This document shows, piece after piece, positions 43,974-56,590 of a stretch of DNA of 64,000 bases. Below the pieces are notes generated by a model. That model worked only from the letters and a program-made list of their open reading frames with translations. It was not told where the DNA came from and ran no database searches. This DNA comes from Takakia lepidozioides (taxonomy: Eukaryota > Streptophyta > Takakiopsida > Takakiales > Takakiaceae). The stretch spans positions 24,366,001 to 24,430,000 of the forward strand of contig CM060731.1 in the NCBI GenBank assembly GCA_030704615.1, written 5' to 3'. Made by a program: the position numbers and the translations under genes. The first letter of the stretch is position 1. The number at the start of each line of letters is the position of its first letter.

Positions 43974-46900
43974 ATGCCTTCTAGACGTCAGGCAGTGTTA
44001 GTTTACGTACAGAACGTGCACGAGCACGGCAACGTGTTGCTAGAGCAAGAGATGCAAAAACCAATGACGAAAGGAAGAAAAGGCTATGTGCTCAGGCCGC
44101 TTATCAAGCACCCCATGCAGCAGCCGTTAGGGCCGCAGCGACCTCCACTCAAGCGGAAGAAAGGCTGGTAGCTCAGGCCGCTTATCAAGCACCCCATGTA
44201 GCAGTGGTTAGGGCCGCAGAGTCCTCCGCTCAAGCGGAAAAAAGGCTGCAAGCTCAGGCCGCTTATCAAACACCCCATGTAGCAGCTCTTAGCTGGGGCG
44301 CAGAGTCCTCCGCTCAAGCGGAAAAAAGGCTGCGATTGCAAGCGAATTATCAAGCGGTACATGTAGCAGTGGTTCAGGCTATAGAGTCTTCCGCTGAAAC
44401 AGAAGAAATGCTCCAAGCGCAGGCTACGTATCAAGCACCCCATGTAGCAGCTGCTAGGGCCACAGAGTCTTCTTCTGTAGTAGAAGAAAGGTTGCGAGCG
44501 CAAGCAGCCTATGTCGCTGATGTACGGGCCGAAGAGATGGAAGAACAACGAGCACAAAGATTACGTGATCAGGCTGTTTATCAAGCTAGACAAAAGACAC
44601 CGTTCTTTGAAGCAGGGGTGCGCCATAACTTGGGCAATATGGATGTTGTATGTCGACATTGCGGTGCTCTTCATTGGATGGCCAAAAAACTTACTGAGAA
44701 CAGTATTCCAAATCCATTATTCGGCACATCATGTTGTCATAAAGGTAAAGTTTCATTACCGTTGCTTCGACGCCCACCACCTATCTCCATGCATGAAAGA
44801 ACCCAAGTGTTCAAAACGGTATCCAAAGGCCTTCCAAGAAGAGACCTCCATGGATGTTGATGGATATCCATTATATCAAAGGAGAGTCGCGGCTATGAAA
44901 CACGAGGACATTTGGTGGACAATTGGGATGTGGTGCCCTATCATCCATTCCTATCTAGGAAATGCGAGTGCCACATCAACATAGAGGTATGCGCTTCAAT
45001 ACTCGCTGTAAAATATATTCATAAATATATTCACAAAGGACATGACCGAACTACTATGCAATTTGGTCGATAACCAAATGAGGTCGAGAAATACCAACTT
45101 GATGCTCGGTATGTCAGTGCACCCGAGGCGGCATGGTGTTTATTTGCGATGGAGATGCATAAGGAGCAGCCAAATGTGGTATGTCTTGCTCTACACTTGC
45201 CGGGGATGCACATAGTGGTATTCAATGAAAACGAAGATGTCCAAATGGTCCTTCAAAGAGCAGAGCGGGAAACAACAACGTTAACTGCGTATTTTGCTAG
45301 ATGTGCAATAGATCCAAATGCTAGGCAATACACATATCTTGAATTTCCCCAACACTATATTTGGAAGGTTGCTACAAAAGAGTGGAGACCTAGAGTACTT
45401 GGATTCGCATTAGGAAGGTTATATTTTGCTGATCCAACTGCCGGAGAACGTTATTACCTCCGGTTGCTTCTTACGATAGTTCAAGGACCTATCTCATTTG
45501 AACACCTCCGAACAGTGTGTGGTCATGTTTACGACACATTTAAAGAAGCATGTTTTGCAAGGGGACTGCTGGAAGACGATAGAGAGTGTTGCATGTCTAG
45601 AGGAAGTTTCACTTTTCCGTACAAGATCACAACTACGACATTTGTTTGTGACATTACTTACGTTTTGCACTCCTATTGGACAATTGTAGGAACAATTTCG
45701 TCATCATCTATGCGATGATTTATGACATCGGCTGCAAGTACAACACTATCTTGACGACCCCACTGAGCATGAAGTATACGATTACGGATTATTTCTCATT
45801 GACGAATCTTTGAGGGAACATCACAACACTTCATTGTCCGCCATACCAGGTATGCCGCAATCCATATTGGAGTGGATATTACATTGCCCAAATCCACTCA
45901 TTGCAGAACAACTTGACTATAATCGTGAAGAGCTTGCATCCATAGTCGAAGAACGTGTACCCCAACTTAATGTTGAACAATCTATTGCTTATCCTGAAGT
46001 CGTAACATCAGTGAACGAACATCGTGGTACAACTTTTTTCATCGAAGGACCGGCCGGAACAGGAAAAACATTTGTTTACAACACCATCACCCCTGCACAA
46101 GGCAAGATCGTTATATGTGTTGCTTCTTCTAGTATTGTTGCTATCCTACTTGATGATGGACGAACTACACATTCTACTTTCAAACTTCCAATCCAGATCA
46201 ATGAAGATTCAATACATGTGCTATAGATAAAACATCGCAACGAGGGGATCTTCTCCGAGAATGTTCCTTGATCATCCGGGATGAAGTTCCTATGCAACAA
46301 CGGCATTGTCCGGAGGCAGTTGATCGTACACTGCAAGATATACGTGATGACAACAGACCTTTTGGAGGCCTCACTGTAGTATTCAGATGAGACTTTCGTC
46401 AAATTATGTCTGTTATTGTAAAGGGATCTAGAGGACAAATCGTAGGAGCCTCGCTTCGAAGGTCAATATTGTGGCCCGGTATATGTATACTAAGGTTAAT
46501 AGAAAACATGCGTTTGACTCAAGAATCTTTGGAAAATCGGCAGTTCGCGACCTCGCTGCTACAAGTTGGAAGTGGAACCATTCAAGTCGATGAGCATGGC
46601 AACATTCCTCTTCCACAACGAATGGTGCATGGTCGACATATACAATCACTAGTTCACTATGTCTACAATGGTATTCGAGATATAAATTCATACAACGATG
46701 AATACTTCAAAGATCGAACCATATTATCAACTCGAAATGATGTTGTTGGCAGTATCAACAATGATATAATTCACATGTTCCAAGGAGCTCTTCGAACATT
46801 TCATGGTGTAGATTTAGCACTTCTTGAGGTAGGTGCTGATTATCATAGTATCCTACAGAATATCTCAATTCTTTGGAGTTGTCGGGATTGCCACCTTCGA

Positions 46901-47094
46901 AGCCCAATCTTAAAGTTGGATGTCCAATCATGTTGCTGCGTAATATAGCTCCAAAACGTGGGCTTTGTAATGGTTCACGACTCATAGTCACACGTCTCAA
47001 TGATCGCGTCATTGAGGCACGCATTTTAACTGGTACACGTGCTGGAGAAACAACATTCATTCCCAGAATCACATTACAACCTACTACATCATAG
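43974..47094 (+). pseudogene. Autonomous Helitron (Rep/helicase) relic
   Basis: Fragments in several frames, in Helitron order. 44,040-44,620 codes an Ala/Gln-rich repeated N-terminus. 44,640-44,780 has the Helitron zinc-like CRHCGALHW, then CCHKGKVSLPLL. 44,860-45,060 gives YPLYQRR and, in another frame, VVPYHPFLSRK and KYIHKGHDRTT. 45,075-45,600 continues with ARYVSAPEAAW and LHLPGMHIV to EERYYLRLLL-like sequence. The helicase follows: Walker A GPAGTGKTFVYN (46,046-46,082), Walker B-like LIIRDEVPMQQRH after a shift near 46,226, VFRxDFRQI with a stop, and a C-terminal [13 protein letters not shown] at 46,907-46,950. At least four frameshifts and stops inactivate it. The Rep two-tyrosine motif was not located, nor were a 5' TC or 3' CTRR end fixed. 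Such proteins move DNA by rolling-circle replication. Confidence 0.9.
44092..44500 (+). repeat. 81-base tandem repeat in the Helitron N-terminus
   Basis: Units begin at about 44,092, 44,173 and 44,254 (CTCAGGCCGCTTATCAAGCA), with two more diverged units after them. Each codes about 27 residues with the words QAAYQAPHVA and SSAQAEKRL. The third unit has three extra bases, so frame is kept. A TAG between units 1 and 2 (44,170-44,172) breaks the frame. The protein would be a long charged helix. Confidence 0.88.
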
Positions 47095-47539
47095 ATACAT
47101 TTAAAATTCACTCGAAGACAATTTCATGTGAAGCTACACTACAATAGATCGCAATATATATGACTGCCAACCCGCGGTAGTCATGGTTTTCCTGACTATG
47201 ACCATGACTTCCCTATATTTTTAGACCAAATTGAGCTTTACGTAGTTGTTCAGATGACTACGTAGTCACGTAGGCATCCGTAGTCACCTAGGCATCTGAG
47301 GGACTACGTGGTTAGACGTTTGAATGACTACGTGACCCCGCACTAGACGGAATGTTGGTCAACGATTGTTGACCAGCGCAAGCTCACCACCAAATAGTCG
47401 CCGGAATGACTTCTCGTGCAAGCTTGGTAGCCAAAAGGTTAAAAAATTCAAAAAGTTATTTATAGGGTTGCACATTGGAGGGCTGGGACTTAGCCTTCTT
47501 TTGGCTTTCTTGTCTCTTGCGCGTTTTTTTAGTATAAAG

Positions 47540-49690
47540 CGGATAGATGTTGTGTCATGGAACTTGAAGTCCCAGGATATGCAGGGGGCATGGGATGGAG
47601 GCTTTACAGACCTGCAGGAAGGGCGAGGATATGTAGAGTATGGGCGTGATATAGAGGCTTTGGAGACGTATGAGCAAATAATGCGGGAAGGGGTGAAGCC
47701 GGACCGGGTCACGGTCATTTGTGTTTGCAATGCGTGTGCGAGCCTGGCAGCCCTGGACAAGGATAAAAGGTCCATGGTGACATTGTCAAATTTAGGGTAT
47801 CCAGAAACAGGTAACAGAGACAGTTGTGGCAGTATTGAGGATACAAAGGGAGTGTTTGAGAATATGGCTGAATGAACCTAGAGTGTGATGATCACGGGAT
47901 ATGCCCCAACATGGATGTGGGATGGAGGCATTGGAGACCTATGAGCAAATGATGCGGGAAGGGGTAAAGGCAGACCTGGTCACATTCGTTTGTAGATGCA
48001 ATGCGTGTGCGAGCCTTGCAGCCCTGGAAAAGGGCAAAGAGGCCCATGGTCACATCATCAAAGCTAGAATTGTACCAAATGTCATTCCAAACGATACCCT
48101 GGTAGACATGTATGCCAAATGTGGCAGCATCGAAGCTACAAAGGGAAGGCAAATATTGCTTCCATTGAGCGTTTTCATCTGTCTTCCTAGTGCAGAGGCT
48201 TGGGGGCAACACACTACAGCACAATCCATGTTTTATGAATGAGCGTTGATCACGTGGATTTACTAATGGCGGGAATCATTTTCGACTTGTTTTCAGCCTG
48301 CTTTGCCCCCACATCAGACTCGGCCCTGAATTGCTCGGCGGAGCAGAGCTGGCATGAGGGTTTTACAAATCCTTCACGATGGTGGGACAACCGCGATCGC
48401 AAGGTGTGGCTTTTTCTTAATGTACAATGTGAAGAAGTTTGTCCATCCTGCAAATGTGGCTCTTGGCTTTTGGCTCTTGGCAGAAAAGCTGGAAGGTTGG
48501 TGCACACTCACATTGTCCAAAGTGGATTCACGCATAATGCTTTTCTCCTCAACACCCTTGTCAACAGGTATGTTAAGGGGAGCATCATGGATTATCACCA
48601 AGTGTTCAACACAGAATGCCTCAATGATCTTTGATCACGTGGAATATAATGTTGGCAGGATTTACCAAGCACGGGCGTGGTACGAATGCCTTGGAGACCT
48701 GTGAGCAAATGATGCGCGAAGGGGTGAAGCCCAACCACATCACGTTTGTTTGTGTTTGCAATGCGTGTGCAAGCCTGGAAAAGGGGAAAGAGGTCATGGT
48801 GACATCGGTCAAAGCTGGAATTGCACCAGATGTCATTCTGAACATTGCCCTGATCACCTGGACATGTACGCCAAATGTGGATGCATTGAGGATACAAAGG
48901 GAGTTTTTGACACTATGGCTGAATGAGATGTGGTGTCGTGGAGTGCGATGCTTGCAGGGTATGCACAGCAAGGACGTGGGATGGAGGCTTTGGAGACCTA
49001 TGAGCCAATGATGGGGGAAGGGGTGAAGCCCGGCCACATCATGTTTGTGTGCATTTGCAATGCTTGTGCAAGCCTGGCAGCCCTGGAGAAGGGCAAAGAG
49101 GTGCATGGGGATATCATCAAAGCTGGAATTTTACCAAATGTCATTCTAAACATTGCCCTGGCAGCTCTAGAAAAGGGGAAAGAGGTCCATGGCGACATCT
49201 TCAGAGCTGGAATTGTACCAAATGTCATTCTGAACCATACCCTGGTGGACATGTATGTAAAATGTGGGTGCATCGAGCCCTGGACAAGGGCAAAGAGGTG
49301 CATGGGGATATCATCAAAGCTGGAATTGTACCAAATGTCATTCTGAACACTGCCCAGGCAACTCTGGAAAAGGGGAAAGAGGCATGGCGACATCTTCAGA
49401 GCTGGAATTGCACCAAATGTCATTCTGAACAATACCCTGGTGGACATGTATGCAAAATGTGGGTGCATCGAGGATACAAAGGGAGTGTTCAACACTATGG
49501 CTGAACGAGATGTGGTGTCGTGGAGTGCAATGCTTGCAGGGTATGCACAGCAGGGATGTGGGATGGAGGATTTGGAGACCTATGAGCAAATGATGGGGGT
49601 AGGGGTGAAGCCCGGGACAAGGGCAAAGACGTGCATGGGGATATCATCAAAGCTGGAATTGTACCATATGTCATTCTGAACACAACCGAT
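47540..49690 (+). pseudogene. Decayed and internally duplicated PLS-type PPR sequence
   Basis: Pentatricopeptide words recur in shifting frames: ALETYEQMMREGVKP, FVCVCNACASLAALEKGKE, VHGDIIKAGIVPNVILN, LVDMYAKCGSIE and ERDVVSWSAMLAGYAQQG. Together they are the P, L and S repeats of a plant organelle RNA-binding protein. Blocks lie at 47,646-47,875, 47,901-48,140, 48,440-48,630, 48,640-48,925, 48,930-49,250, 49,265-49,490 and 49,440-49,680. Stops, shifts and repeated half-modules (for example LEKGKE, VPNVILN three times within 49,070-49,370) prevent any long frame. No E or DYW domain follows. It is a relic expanded after death or by unequal exchange. Confidence 0.88.
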
Positions 49691-52330
49691 AACCAATCCA
49701 TTCATTGGCCAATCCATCCATTCACCGGTAACCAATCCATCCAATCATCGACAGCCTTACCTCACTATTTCTTATTTGTAACCACATCTCCCGCCCATCT
49801 GCTCACCACCACCACCCCGACCGCAATCTCATCACCGCCATTGTCCACAGGGCCATCTCCATAGGACACCCAGTTCATATCCTAAAGTCCATTCGCACAC
49901 TGGCATTCACGACAATGAAGAAGCAGATCTACTCGCCCAACTTGGCGCTTCCCAACCCACAGCTGAACCCACTAACGACCCTATCCACATTGCCCACACC
50001 CACCCCTTTTGGTTCATACACCCAGTACCAGACCCTCCCGCACCCAGACCCATCCGCAACCTTCTAACCACTCTTACCTGAGAAGCAAACAAACAACCTG
50101 CAGCCTCTATCAGCCATACCAAAGTACATATCCAAAAATGGACGCAATTCGAGGTAATGCACCATAAGCTCTCAAACCACTTCTGGCTAACCAAAGCTAC
50201 CACGGACGCACAAATTCGGCAAACACTAAAATTCATGTATGCCCAAATACATGGGCCACCAGCGTAAACACATATTCTAGCCACATCTATTTTTATCCCC
50301 ATACCGCCTACTATGCTCAACCACCCACCAAGCCCGCAATACCTGGCCGCACCTCCTTAGCCAATGCACACATCCAATCATACACGACCTACATATAACA
50401 CGCCATAACCACGCAGTTTGGCATCTCCATAAACTCTTTCACAGTCGTGCTGAAACCCGCTGGTTCTCACTCATTAACGTTGGCACCTGCCAGGGCCGAC
50501 CACCAGACCACACTGTTCCACCATGGCTGCTACCATGCATATGTACCCAATCCCCGTGTTCATGTCCCGCCAGATTATGCCCGGACATACTCCTTGCCCA
50601 GGGCCTACCCGTTAACGCCCTACCCCCCACCTCACCATCCCCACATATTACCATCCACTTCATTGAATTCACATTCTGTCACGACCAATACCCTTACTAC
50701 TCAATCTTTAAAAAACGACAAAAATATGCACCACTTATCCTTGCAATTAGGCGACGGGGCTGGAAAACCGGCCCTCTAACCGTCATTACCGCTGGCGCTA
50801 GAGGTGGCATCCACAATGCCAGTATCAATGGTATACACGACAACTTCAAAATTCCCATTTTCCCTATCTATAAATGTTTTAAAGCAATTCATCTCATGGC
50901 TCTCCACTCCCTCACAGCTATCATCACCAACAAACACCAATTGGAATCTGGCTCTTCAGACGCTCCCTAGGTCCCCCACGGTACCCAGGGGTACCACAGA
51001 CCCACCTTCTTCCCACCTGTCACATGGTGTCCCACATGACACCTCTCTATTATAGGGCCCACCCCCGAAAGGGGGCAGTAGCCGTAAGGCGAAGTGGCTC
51101 TTAGTTACGCCGGCTCTGGCCGGAGTCTTCTCTCGGGTAGTTGCAGGATTGGGTGGATCAAAAGCGGCACATGTTGAGTCCATTGGAAGCCCATGGATTT
51201 TATTTTTTTTGAATCTATTGCTTTCAATTTATTTAAATATATATATATATAGTAGTATATATAATATTTTTAGTAAAGAGTCCCTCCTCAAAGATTGAAA
51301 ACATTATTTACTAGATATTTTAATCTTTAATTTGAAAAAAACATTTAGACATCAAAATCTAGAGTTTACAACCACTTATCCATATACCACCTAGCACCTC
51401 TAGATTATAGGTTTGTATGTCTTTTTAGTAAGAGAAGACGCCTCAAAAATAGATGCTATGGACTAGAGCAAATCAACCTGTTTTTAGGTGCAAAATAGTC
51501 CATAGCTCTCAATTCCTAAAATAATTAGTCCACATAAAAGTGGATTTGGGTTGGGTTTAAAAATGGCACCCCTAGCGTGTTTTCCTTTCTGTCATTGTAT
51601 GAGTGTACATGATGTTTTTTCAGTCCATAAGATTTTATGTGTAACATCTACAGTCCACAGTAATCAACTTTAAAAGTCCATGGCTCTCTGGTACATGATT
51701 GTTTTTGCAATCTAACAATTGGTACATATACCTGTTGTAGTTAGAAACCCTACACCATATAAATTTAGATGAAATATTGAGTTGTTGAACAAATATGGGT
51801 ACAACCATGTAGGGAGGTCACTGCAGAAATTGCCATGTTACGCAAAAACTGAGACACCCAATCCTGCAAATACCCTCTCTCTCTCCATTCATTGGCTGCA
51901 TTGTTGTGAAAGTCCATGCGTAGACTAGAATCCACATGTTCAATGTTGGTCAGGGAAAACTGTTCTTGCTGCCCAAAGCATGTGATAGTCACAAGCCTAA
52001 CAATTGTCTCTGAAAAGTGATGGATGACTGGTGCCTTGGTTACAGTATCCACCCTTGTCAATTCTCATGATGTTGCAATGAAATATACCTGCAACAGGCA
52101 TTGATTAGAAGTTAGTTTTACTTCCATATCAGCTGCTAGCAGCAAGCCAAGGATGTATGCATGATTTTTGCAGAGGCATGGACAGCTGAAGGAGCAGGGA
52201 TAGAGTGGGGGTCCAGATTCATCTAAGAGGGTCGGGTTTCAAACTCCAGATTACCTATCATTCCCTGTGGAAGGACAAGTACAAGAAACAGATGGTCAAG
52301 TGGAAGCCGCATTAGCAGTGGCACAATTGA
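49691..52330. other. Unassigned stretch between PPR relic and LINE
   Basis: 49,690-50,800 is rich in C and short CCA/CAC words, giving composition-driven open frames on both strands without known domains. 51,230-51,270 holds an AT microsatellite, and 51,190-52,100 is AT-rich. I see no gene, RNA or element ends. Confidence 0.5.
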
Positions 52331-52334
52331 TAGC

Positions 52335-55238
52335 ATTGGAGGCTTAGTTCGTGCCCCTCTGGAGCTTCGACTTGCTCTCAACCAACTGAACGATAATAAA
52401 GCACCAGGGATTGATGGGATGCCGACGGAATTCTACAAAGCGCTCTGGGACTCCATCTCAGGGGACTTTTGCAACATGGCCAACGCCATTAAGACCTCCG
52501 GGTACATGCCCGAATCCATGACTCAGGGAGTCATAACCCTCTTGCATAAAAAAGGGGACAGAGCCTGCATAGGGAACTATAGGCCAATTACTCTCCTCAA
52601 TGTAGACTACAAAATCATAGCGAAATGCCTTGCCCTTCGTCTCCAGCCGTTTCTCCCCACTATAATCCGAATAGGCCAGGCGGGTTTCATCAAGGGCAGG
52701 TACATTCTTGACAATGTTCTCCTAGCCCATGAGGCTTCTCATTATGCAGCCAGCACCAGCCAGGCTATTGCCCTTTGGCAGCTTCTTGATTTTGAAAAAG
52801 GGTTCGATAGAGTTGACTGGGATTTCCTCCAGGCAGTCCTTCGCAAAGCAAGCCTCCCAGATTCCTTCTGCTAGTGGGTTCACATCCTTCTGCAGGGGGC
52901 ATCGAGTAGGATTTCAATCAATGGGTATCTCACTAAAACCTTCCTGCTAGAGAGGTCAGTCAGGCAAGGCTGCCCCCTTGCCCCCTTCCTTTTCCTCTTT
53001 GTGGCGGACGCACTGGGCTACATGCTTGACGCCAATCTACTCGTTAATGGATTGAGGTTGCACAACCCGAAAACCCAGCTTTGGAGGCAAGTGAACGACT
53101 TTATGTTCATGGACGACAAGTTTCCTCCTCCTGGAGGCAACCCCTGAAACTTTGGGCGCTGCTGCAAAAGAGACCCATCTCACCTTTTGTGGTGTCTTAG
53201 ACGCTGGGTGGGTTAGGGATCCTAGACCCCGGTACACAAATCAAAGCCTTGCTGGGGAAATCGTTACAGAGATACCTAGGGCCCGAGGGGGGGATGGTGG
53301 AAACTGATGGTGGCCTCTTCAATCTCCAATTCCTCCCCCCTGCACACAACCGCTTGGGCTTCTTCCACCCGGTGGATTGTCCAAGGGTTTCGCCACAAAA
53401 GCGCGGGGTCACCTCTTTGGTCCTCAATCTGGGTTGCCTGGAACTGCTTCAGGCCATTTCTAAGAAAACAAGAACCATCATCTTTTCAGCAATGCTTGAG
53501 GCAACACCTCTTTCTGAACTCGGCCAACCTTTCTGTGGAAGAGAGGGGCAAAGCCAAGAGATGGGCGGCTTGGGAGACTAGAGGAATCTCCACGGTTAAG
53601 CATCTTTGGGAGAGCACCCCCTAATCACTTCAGGGGGCTCTCGGAACACGCCGGCTACGCTCTGGCATCTCACACATCATCCAATCAATCCCAGATTCAT
53701 GGAAACTACTGCTTAAAGATGGGCCACCACGGATGATGCCAAGCCATTGGGTCCTCATCAACTCCCAAACTTTCCCGGTCCTCTATCTCACTGAAGTCAC
53801 TCAACATTTTGTTGTAAGGCATATCTTCCAGCAAGACTCCTTCTATGGATCCCTTAGGCTTTCCTCCCAACATACTGACTCCTTCCCACAAGCCAATGCA
53901 TCACCAGCCTGGGTCTATCAGTGGTCTGCCAAGGCCAAGATCTTCAATCCTACGGCACCAGCAGACATGCCTATCCTTCATTGGCTTCAGCATAATAGGT
54001 CTGATATCATAGGGGGCTCTAATATCTCTTCCCTGCAAATAGACTATGTTGAGTGGAAATGGGCCTTCGGGGACAGGCTCTTGCCCTTCTTCAATTACAA
54101 TGCCAAAAGAGGTTATAGGGCTCTACTGGGGACTGCTCCGCTTCTCACCAAATGGAATGACAAATGGGCCCATGAGAGTTTCATGAATGAAAACTGGGAA
54201 ATTATCTGGTCTCAAATATAGGTGAAGCCAAAACCGGCCAAAATCAGTGCATTTCTGTGGCAGACAGCCAACAGGGTACTAAAAGTGGGACAATATTTGA
54301 ACTTTAGAGAGGCCCTGCTTTGCCAATGCTGTTACATTGGAACCATAGAATCCATTGAGCACTGTCTACTCTACTGCACAGCCCCTCACGCTATTTGGCC
54401 TCTAGTAAGAGATTTCTACAGATCTTGGAACCTCTTGCCCACCACATCATTGGCCATCCTTCTCAATTACGATCAAGGCAGCAAATCAAAGGCCCATGAC
54501 TGCCCGGTTTTTTAGTCCCTTAGAAGTTCCACTCTCTGGAACTTATGGAAATGCCGCTGTGATTGGACCCTTCAAAATGAGAACACCTCATCTTCTGCTA
54601 TTCTGACTACAGTCTTTTTTGAGCTAACAGTGGCATCTAAGAAGGCATAGGCATTACTATGTGTAGAGGTCGCCAAGAAACCTGAGCGCAAGCCTGGCCT
54701 CCTCCATACCTTCCGAGCAACGTGGGGGAAGTGCGGGATCCTTTGTAGCTGCACTGATGATCTCACTTGTGTATGGGCGGACAGAATTCCAGATTGTTGG
54801 CAGGGACACAGAGCCAGGCTCTTCAGCCTCCCCGGAGTTCGATAGATCTGACATTGATTCATCAGGCCCGCCTCGGAACTTTCACAGATAGACCACTTTT
54901 CTGGGTCCCTGTATGATCCATCCTCCTCTTCTTCCCCTCCAATATTCACCCTTTTCCTCTCATTCGTCCTCCCTCTTTCCCATCAATCTCCGAGGGTTCT
55001 ACTCCTCCAGTCCATCCCCGTCACGTTCTCTCAAAAGCCTCCAGGCTTCTCCTGCCGTTATGGCCTACTGGGTGTTAAAGTTCCAGTCATTTGCTCTGCC
55101 ATCATAAGGATTGCAATCTGAATGCTTCTTAAGTTATCCGGCATGGACCACCATGCGAACATGCCTCATGGTAGCCCTCAGGCGGAAAAGGGTTTTAATT
55201 TTTTCCCTTCAATAATCTTTTCAATAAAATCAGCAGGG
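52335..55238 (+). pseudogene. LINE (L1-type) ORF2 relic with 3' tail
   Basis: RT motifs run in order: NDNKAPGIDGMPTEFY (from about 52,388), GNYRPITLLNVDYKIIAK, QAGFIKGRYILDNV, DFEKGFDRVDWDF, then after a TAG at 52,872-52,874 RQGCPLAP and FMFMDDK, where the catalytic (F/Y)ADD is altered. A zf-RVT-like module follows at 54,222-54,515 (ISAFLWQTANRVLKVG, ESIEHCLLYC). 53,110-53,600 is scrambled by shifts. AATAAA at 55,223-55,228 is probably the element's polyadenylation signal. It belongs to the same family as 3,030-5,549 (LWQ, VLKVG, ESIEHCLL words shared), in opposite orientation. The 5' half with endonuclease is absent. Confidence 0.92.
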
Positions 55239-55306
55239 TGTCAAGTTAAATAAACACAGTGTGAAACTAACTAGAATAAATCTAGTTATTTGTATTTAAC
55301 ACTTGG
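55239..55306 (+). repeat. Fragment of the PHD-integrase family LTR
   Basis: TGTCAAGTTAAATAAACACA through AACACTTGG matches the reverse complement of 5,920-5,987 with about one difference. It abuts the LINE tail. It links this locus with the family at 5.5-10.6 kb. Confidence 0.85.
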
Positions 55307-55404
55307 AGACTTTGCAGCCTGATTCCAGGCCTAATTTCCATGTGCATTGGCGGCTATGTCCTCACACTGGAAATGTGGCTGGAATTGAATGAGTCCAGGG
55401 TGTT

Positions 55405-55782
55405 TTGATGCTTCTAGACCTGCACATTGAGGGCTATGCAGCCTGGCATCTGAAATTTAGGTCTGATTACCAGGCTTTTCATGCGCAAGTGTGGCTGATC
55501 TTCGGTGGAGAGGCTTTTCCCTTACCTTTGGACTGGATCCCCAGATGTAAGGGGGCTGGTGATGAAGCCATTCTAGCTCCTCTTGATACTGAGTCGACTG
55601 ATGAAGAAGAGGCTATGGGCAGTCCTGCTCCTCCCACTTGCTTCCTAGTTCTCTGCAGCTCCATTCGGTGGTTCTCCTCTTCCATCTCTACGTCTAGCCT
55701 CATTGAGAGTAAGGTGAAGGTGCTGCGCAGTGCAATCGCCCCTCAATCGCACATGGAGAGGTCATGGAAAGGCTCTTGTTGA
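55405..55782 (+). CDS. Hypothetical ORF, 125 residues
   Basis: Open frame with an acidic stretch (DTESTDEEEA) after LPLDWIPRCKGAG. The last 30 or so codons overlap the antisense kinesin fragment, so only about the first 90 are independent. No family recognised; it may be part of a transposon cargo with the ORF at 56,591. Confidence 0.3.
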   Translation: MMLLDLHIEGYAAWHLKFRSDYQAFHAQVWLIFGGEAFPLPLDWIPRCKGAGDEAILAPLDTESTDEEEAMGSPAPPTCFLVLCSSIRWFSSSISTSSLIESKVKVLRSAIAPQSHMERSWKGSC

Positions 55783-56080
55783 TCTCTGCTCCTTCCATCC
55801 TGGTTTGGCGATCATTATCAGTAGTGTCAGCCCCACGCTCACTGCCGGCAAGATCAATAAAAGAAATTTTGCCAATGACACGGTTTCCTCTTGAGTTATT
55901 GCCTTCTGCTCTCTTGATAACAAGCTGAAGGATAGCATGAGATCTGGATGACTCTTCATTGGCACCGGTGGAGTCAGTGCTGCGAGCAGAGTTGCCCTTG
56001 TCAATAAACTCCTTCACCACCTCCACATCTGACACTAGGTCCGAAGATTGGTCTGAAGAGAGAGCAAGTGTAGATGACAG
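55783..56080 (-). pseudogene. Kinesin-13 motor fragment (captured or retrocopied)
   Basis: About 85 residues on the minus strand match the switch region of plant kinesin-13 motors: VKEFIDKGNSARST, NEESSRSHAI (switch I), KISFIDLAGSERGADT (switch II) and GAEINKSL. The rest of the motor is absent: homology stops soon after NKSL and before SDVEVV. Kinesin-13 depolymerises microtubules, but this piece cannot. The upstream 60 residues in the same frame (to 56,221) contain FRDASTR and LSKPGG and may be kinesin-13 linker. No intron is visible in it, which fits a retrocopy or gene capture by a transposon. Confidence 0.85.
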
Positions 56081-56590
56081 CTGCCCACCAGGTTTTGACA
56101 GAGTATCATCAGAGCTTGTCCCTGCATTAGGGATGGCTCGAGTGCTTGCATCACGGAAAAGAGAGCCTAAAACTGCACGCATACGTTGATGGTGTCTCAA
56201 ACAGTACACCTTGGTGGCCATTGGTAAGGGAATCTGTGAGAACTACATGGACGTGTTGGGAACTCGTAGATAACTTGGGAGCAGTTTTTAATGGCGAGAA
56301 CGTTTTGGTGTTAAAATAAAAAATAAATAAAAACCTTTTTGATCTAATTTAAATGATTTAGAGCCTAATTGGTCATATCTTTGTCAAATGGACTGCGTTT
56401 GACTCAGTTTTTGGGGGGATAGCTGCAGAAAGGGGAAATCTACCTATTTAGACCTGGTTTTAGTTTTTTGGACTCTGCTAAAAATCTATGGAATTTTTTG
56501 AGTGTGAGTGTGCTATGAAAGATCCACAATTCTGTTTCTAGAACCTGTTGTGGTCTACATGAGAGACAAATCTGGGGATGTCCTCCTTGT

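Noticed and set aside
44092-44500. Regular 81-base repeats as a CRISPR array
   Set aside because: Units are contiguous without unique spacers, code protein in frame, and lie in a Helitron of a eukaryotic genome.
47160-47350. Helitron 3' terminus (hairpin and CTAG at about 47,342)
   Set aside because: An AGTCATGGT/ACCATGACT hairpin exists at 47,180-47,211, but it is not at the right distance from any CTRR, so the end was not called.
50447-50779. Pro/His-rich ORF
   Set aside because: Follows from C-rich composition of the stretch; the opposite strand is open as well.
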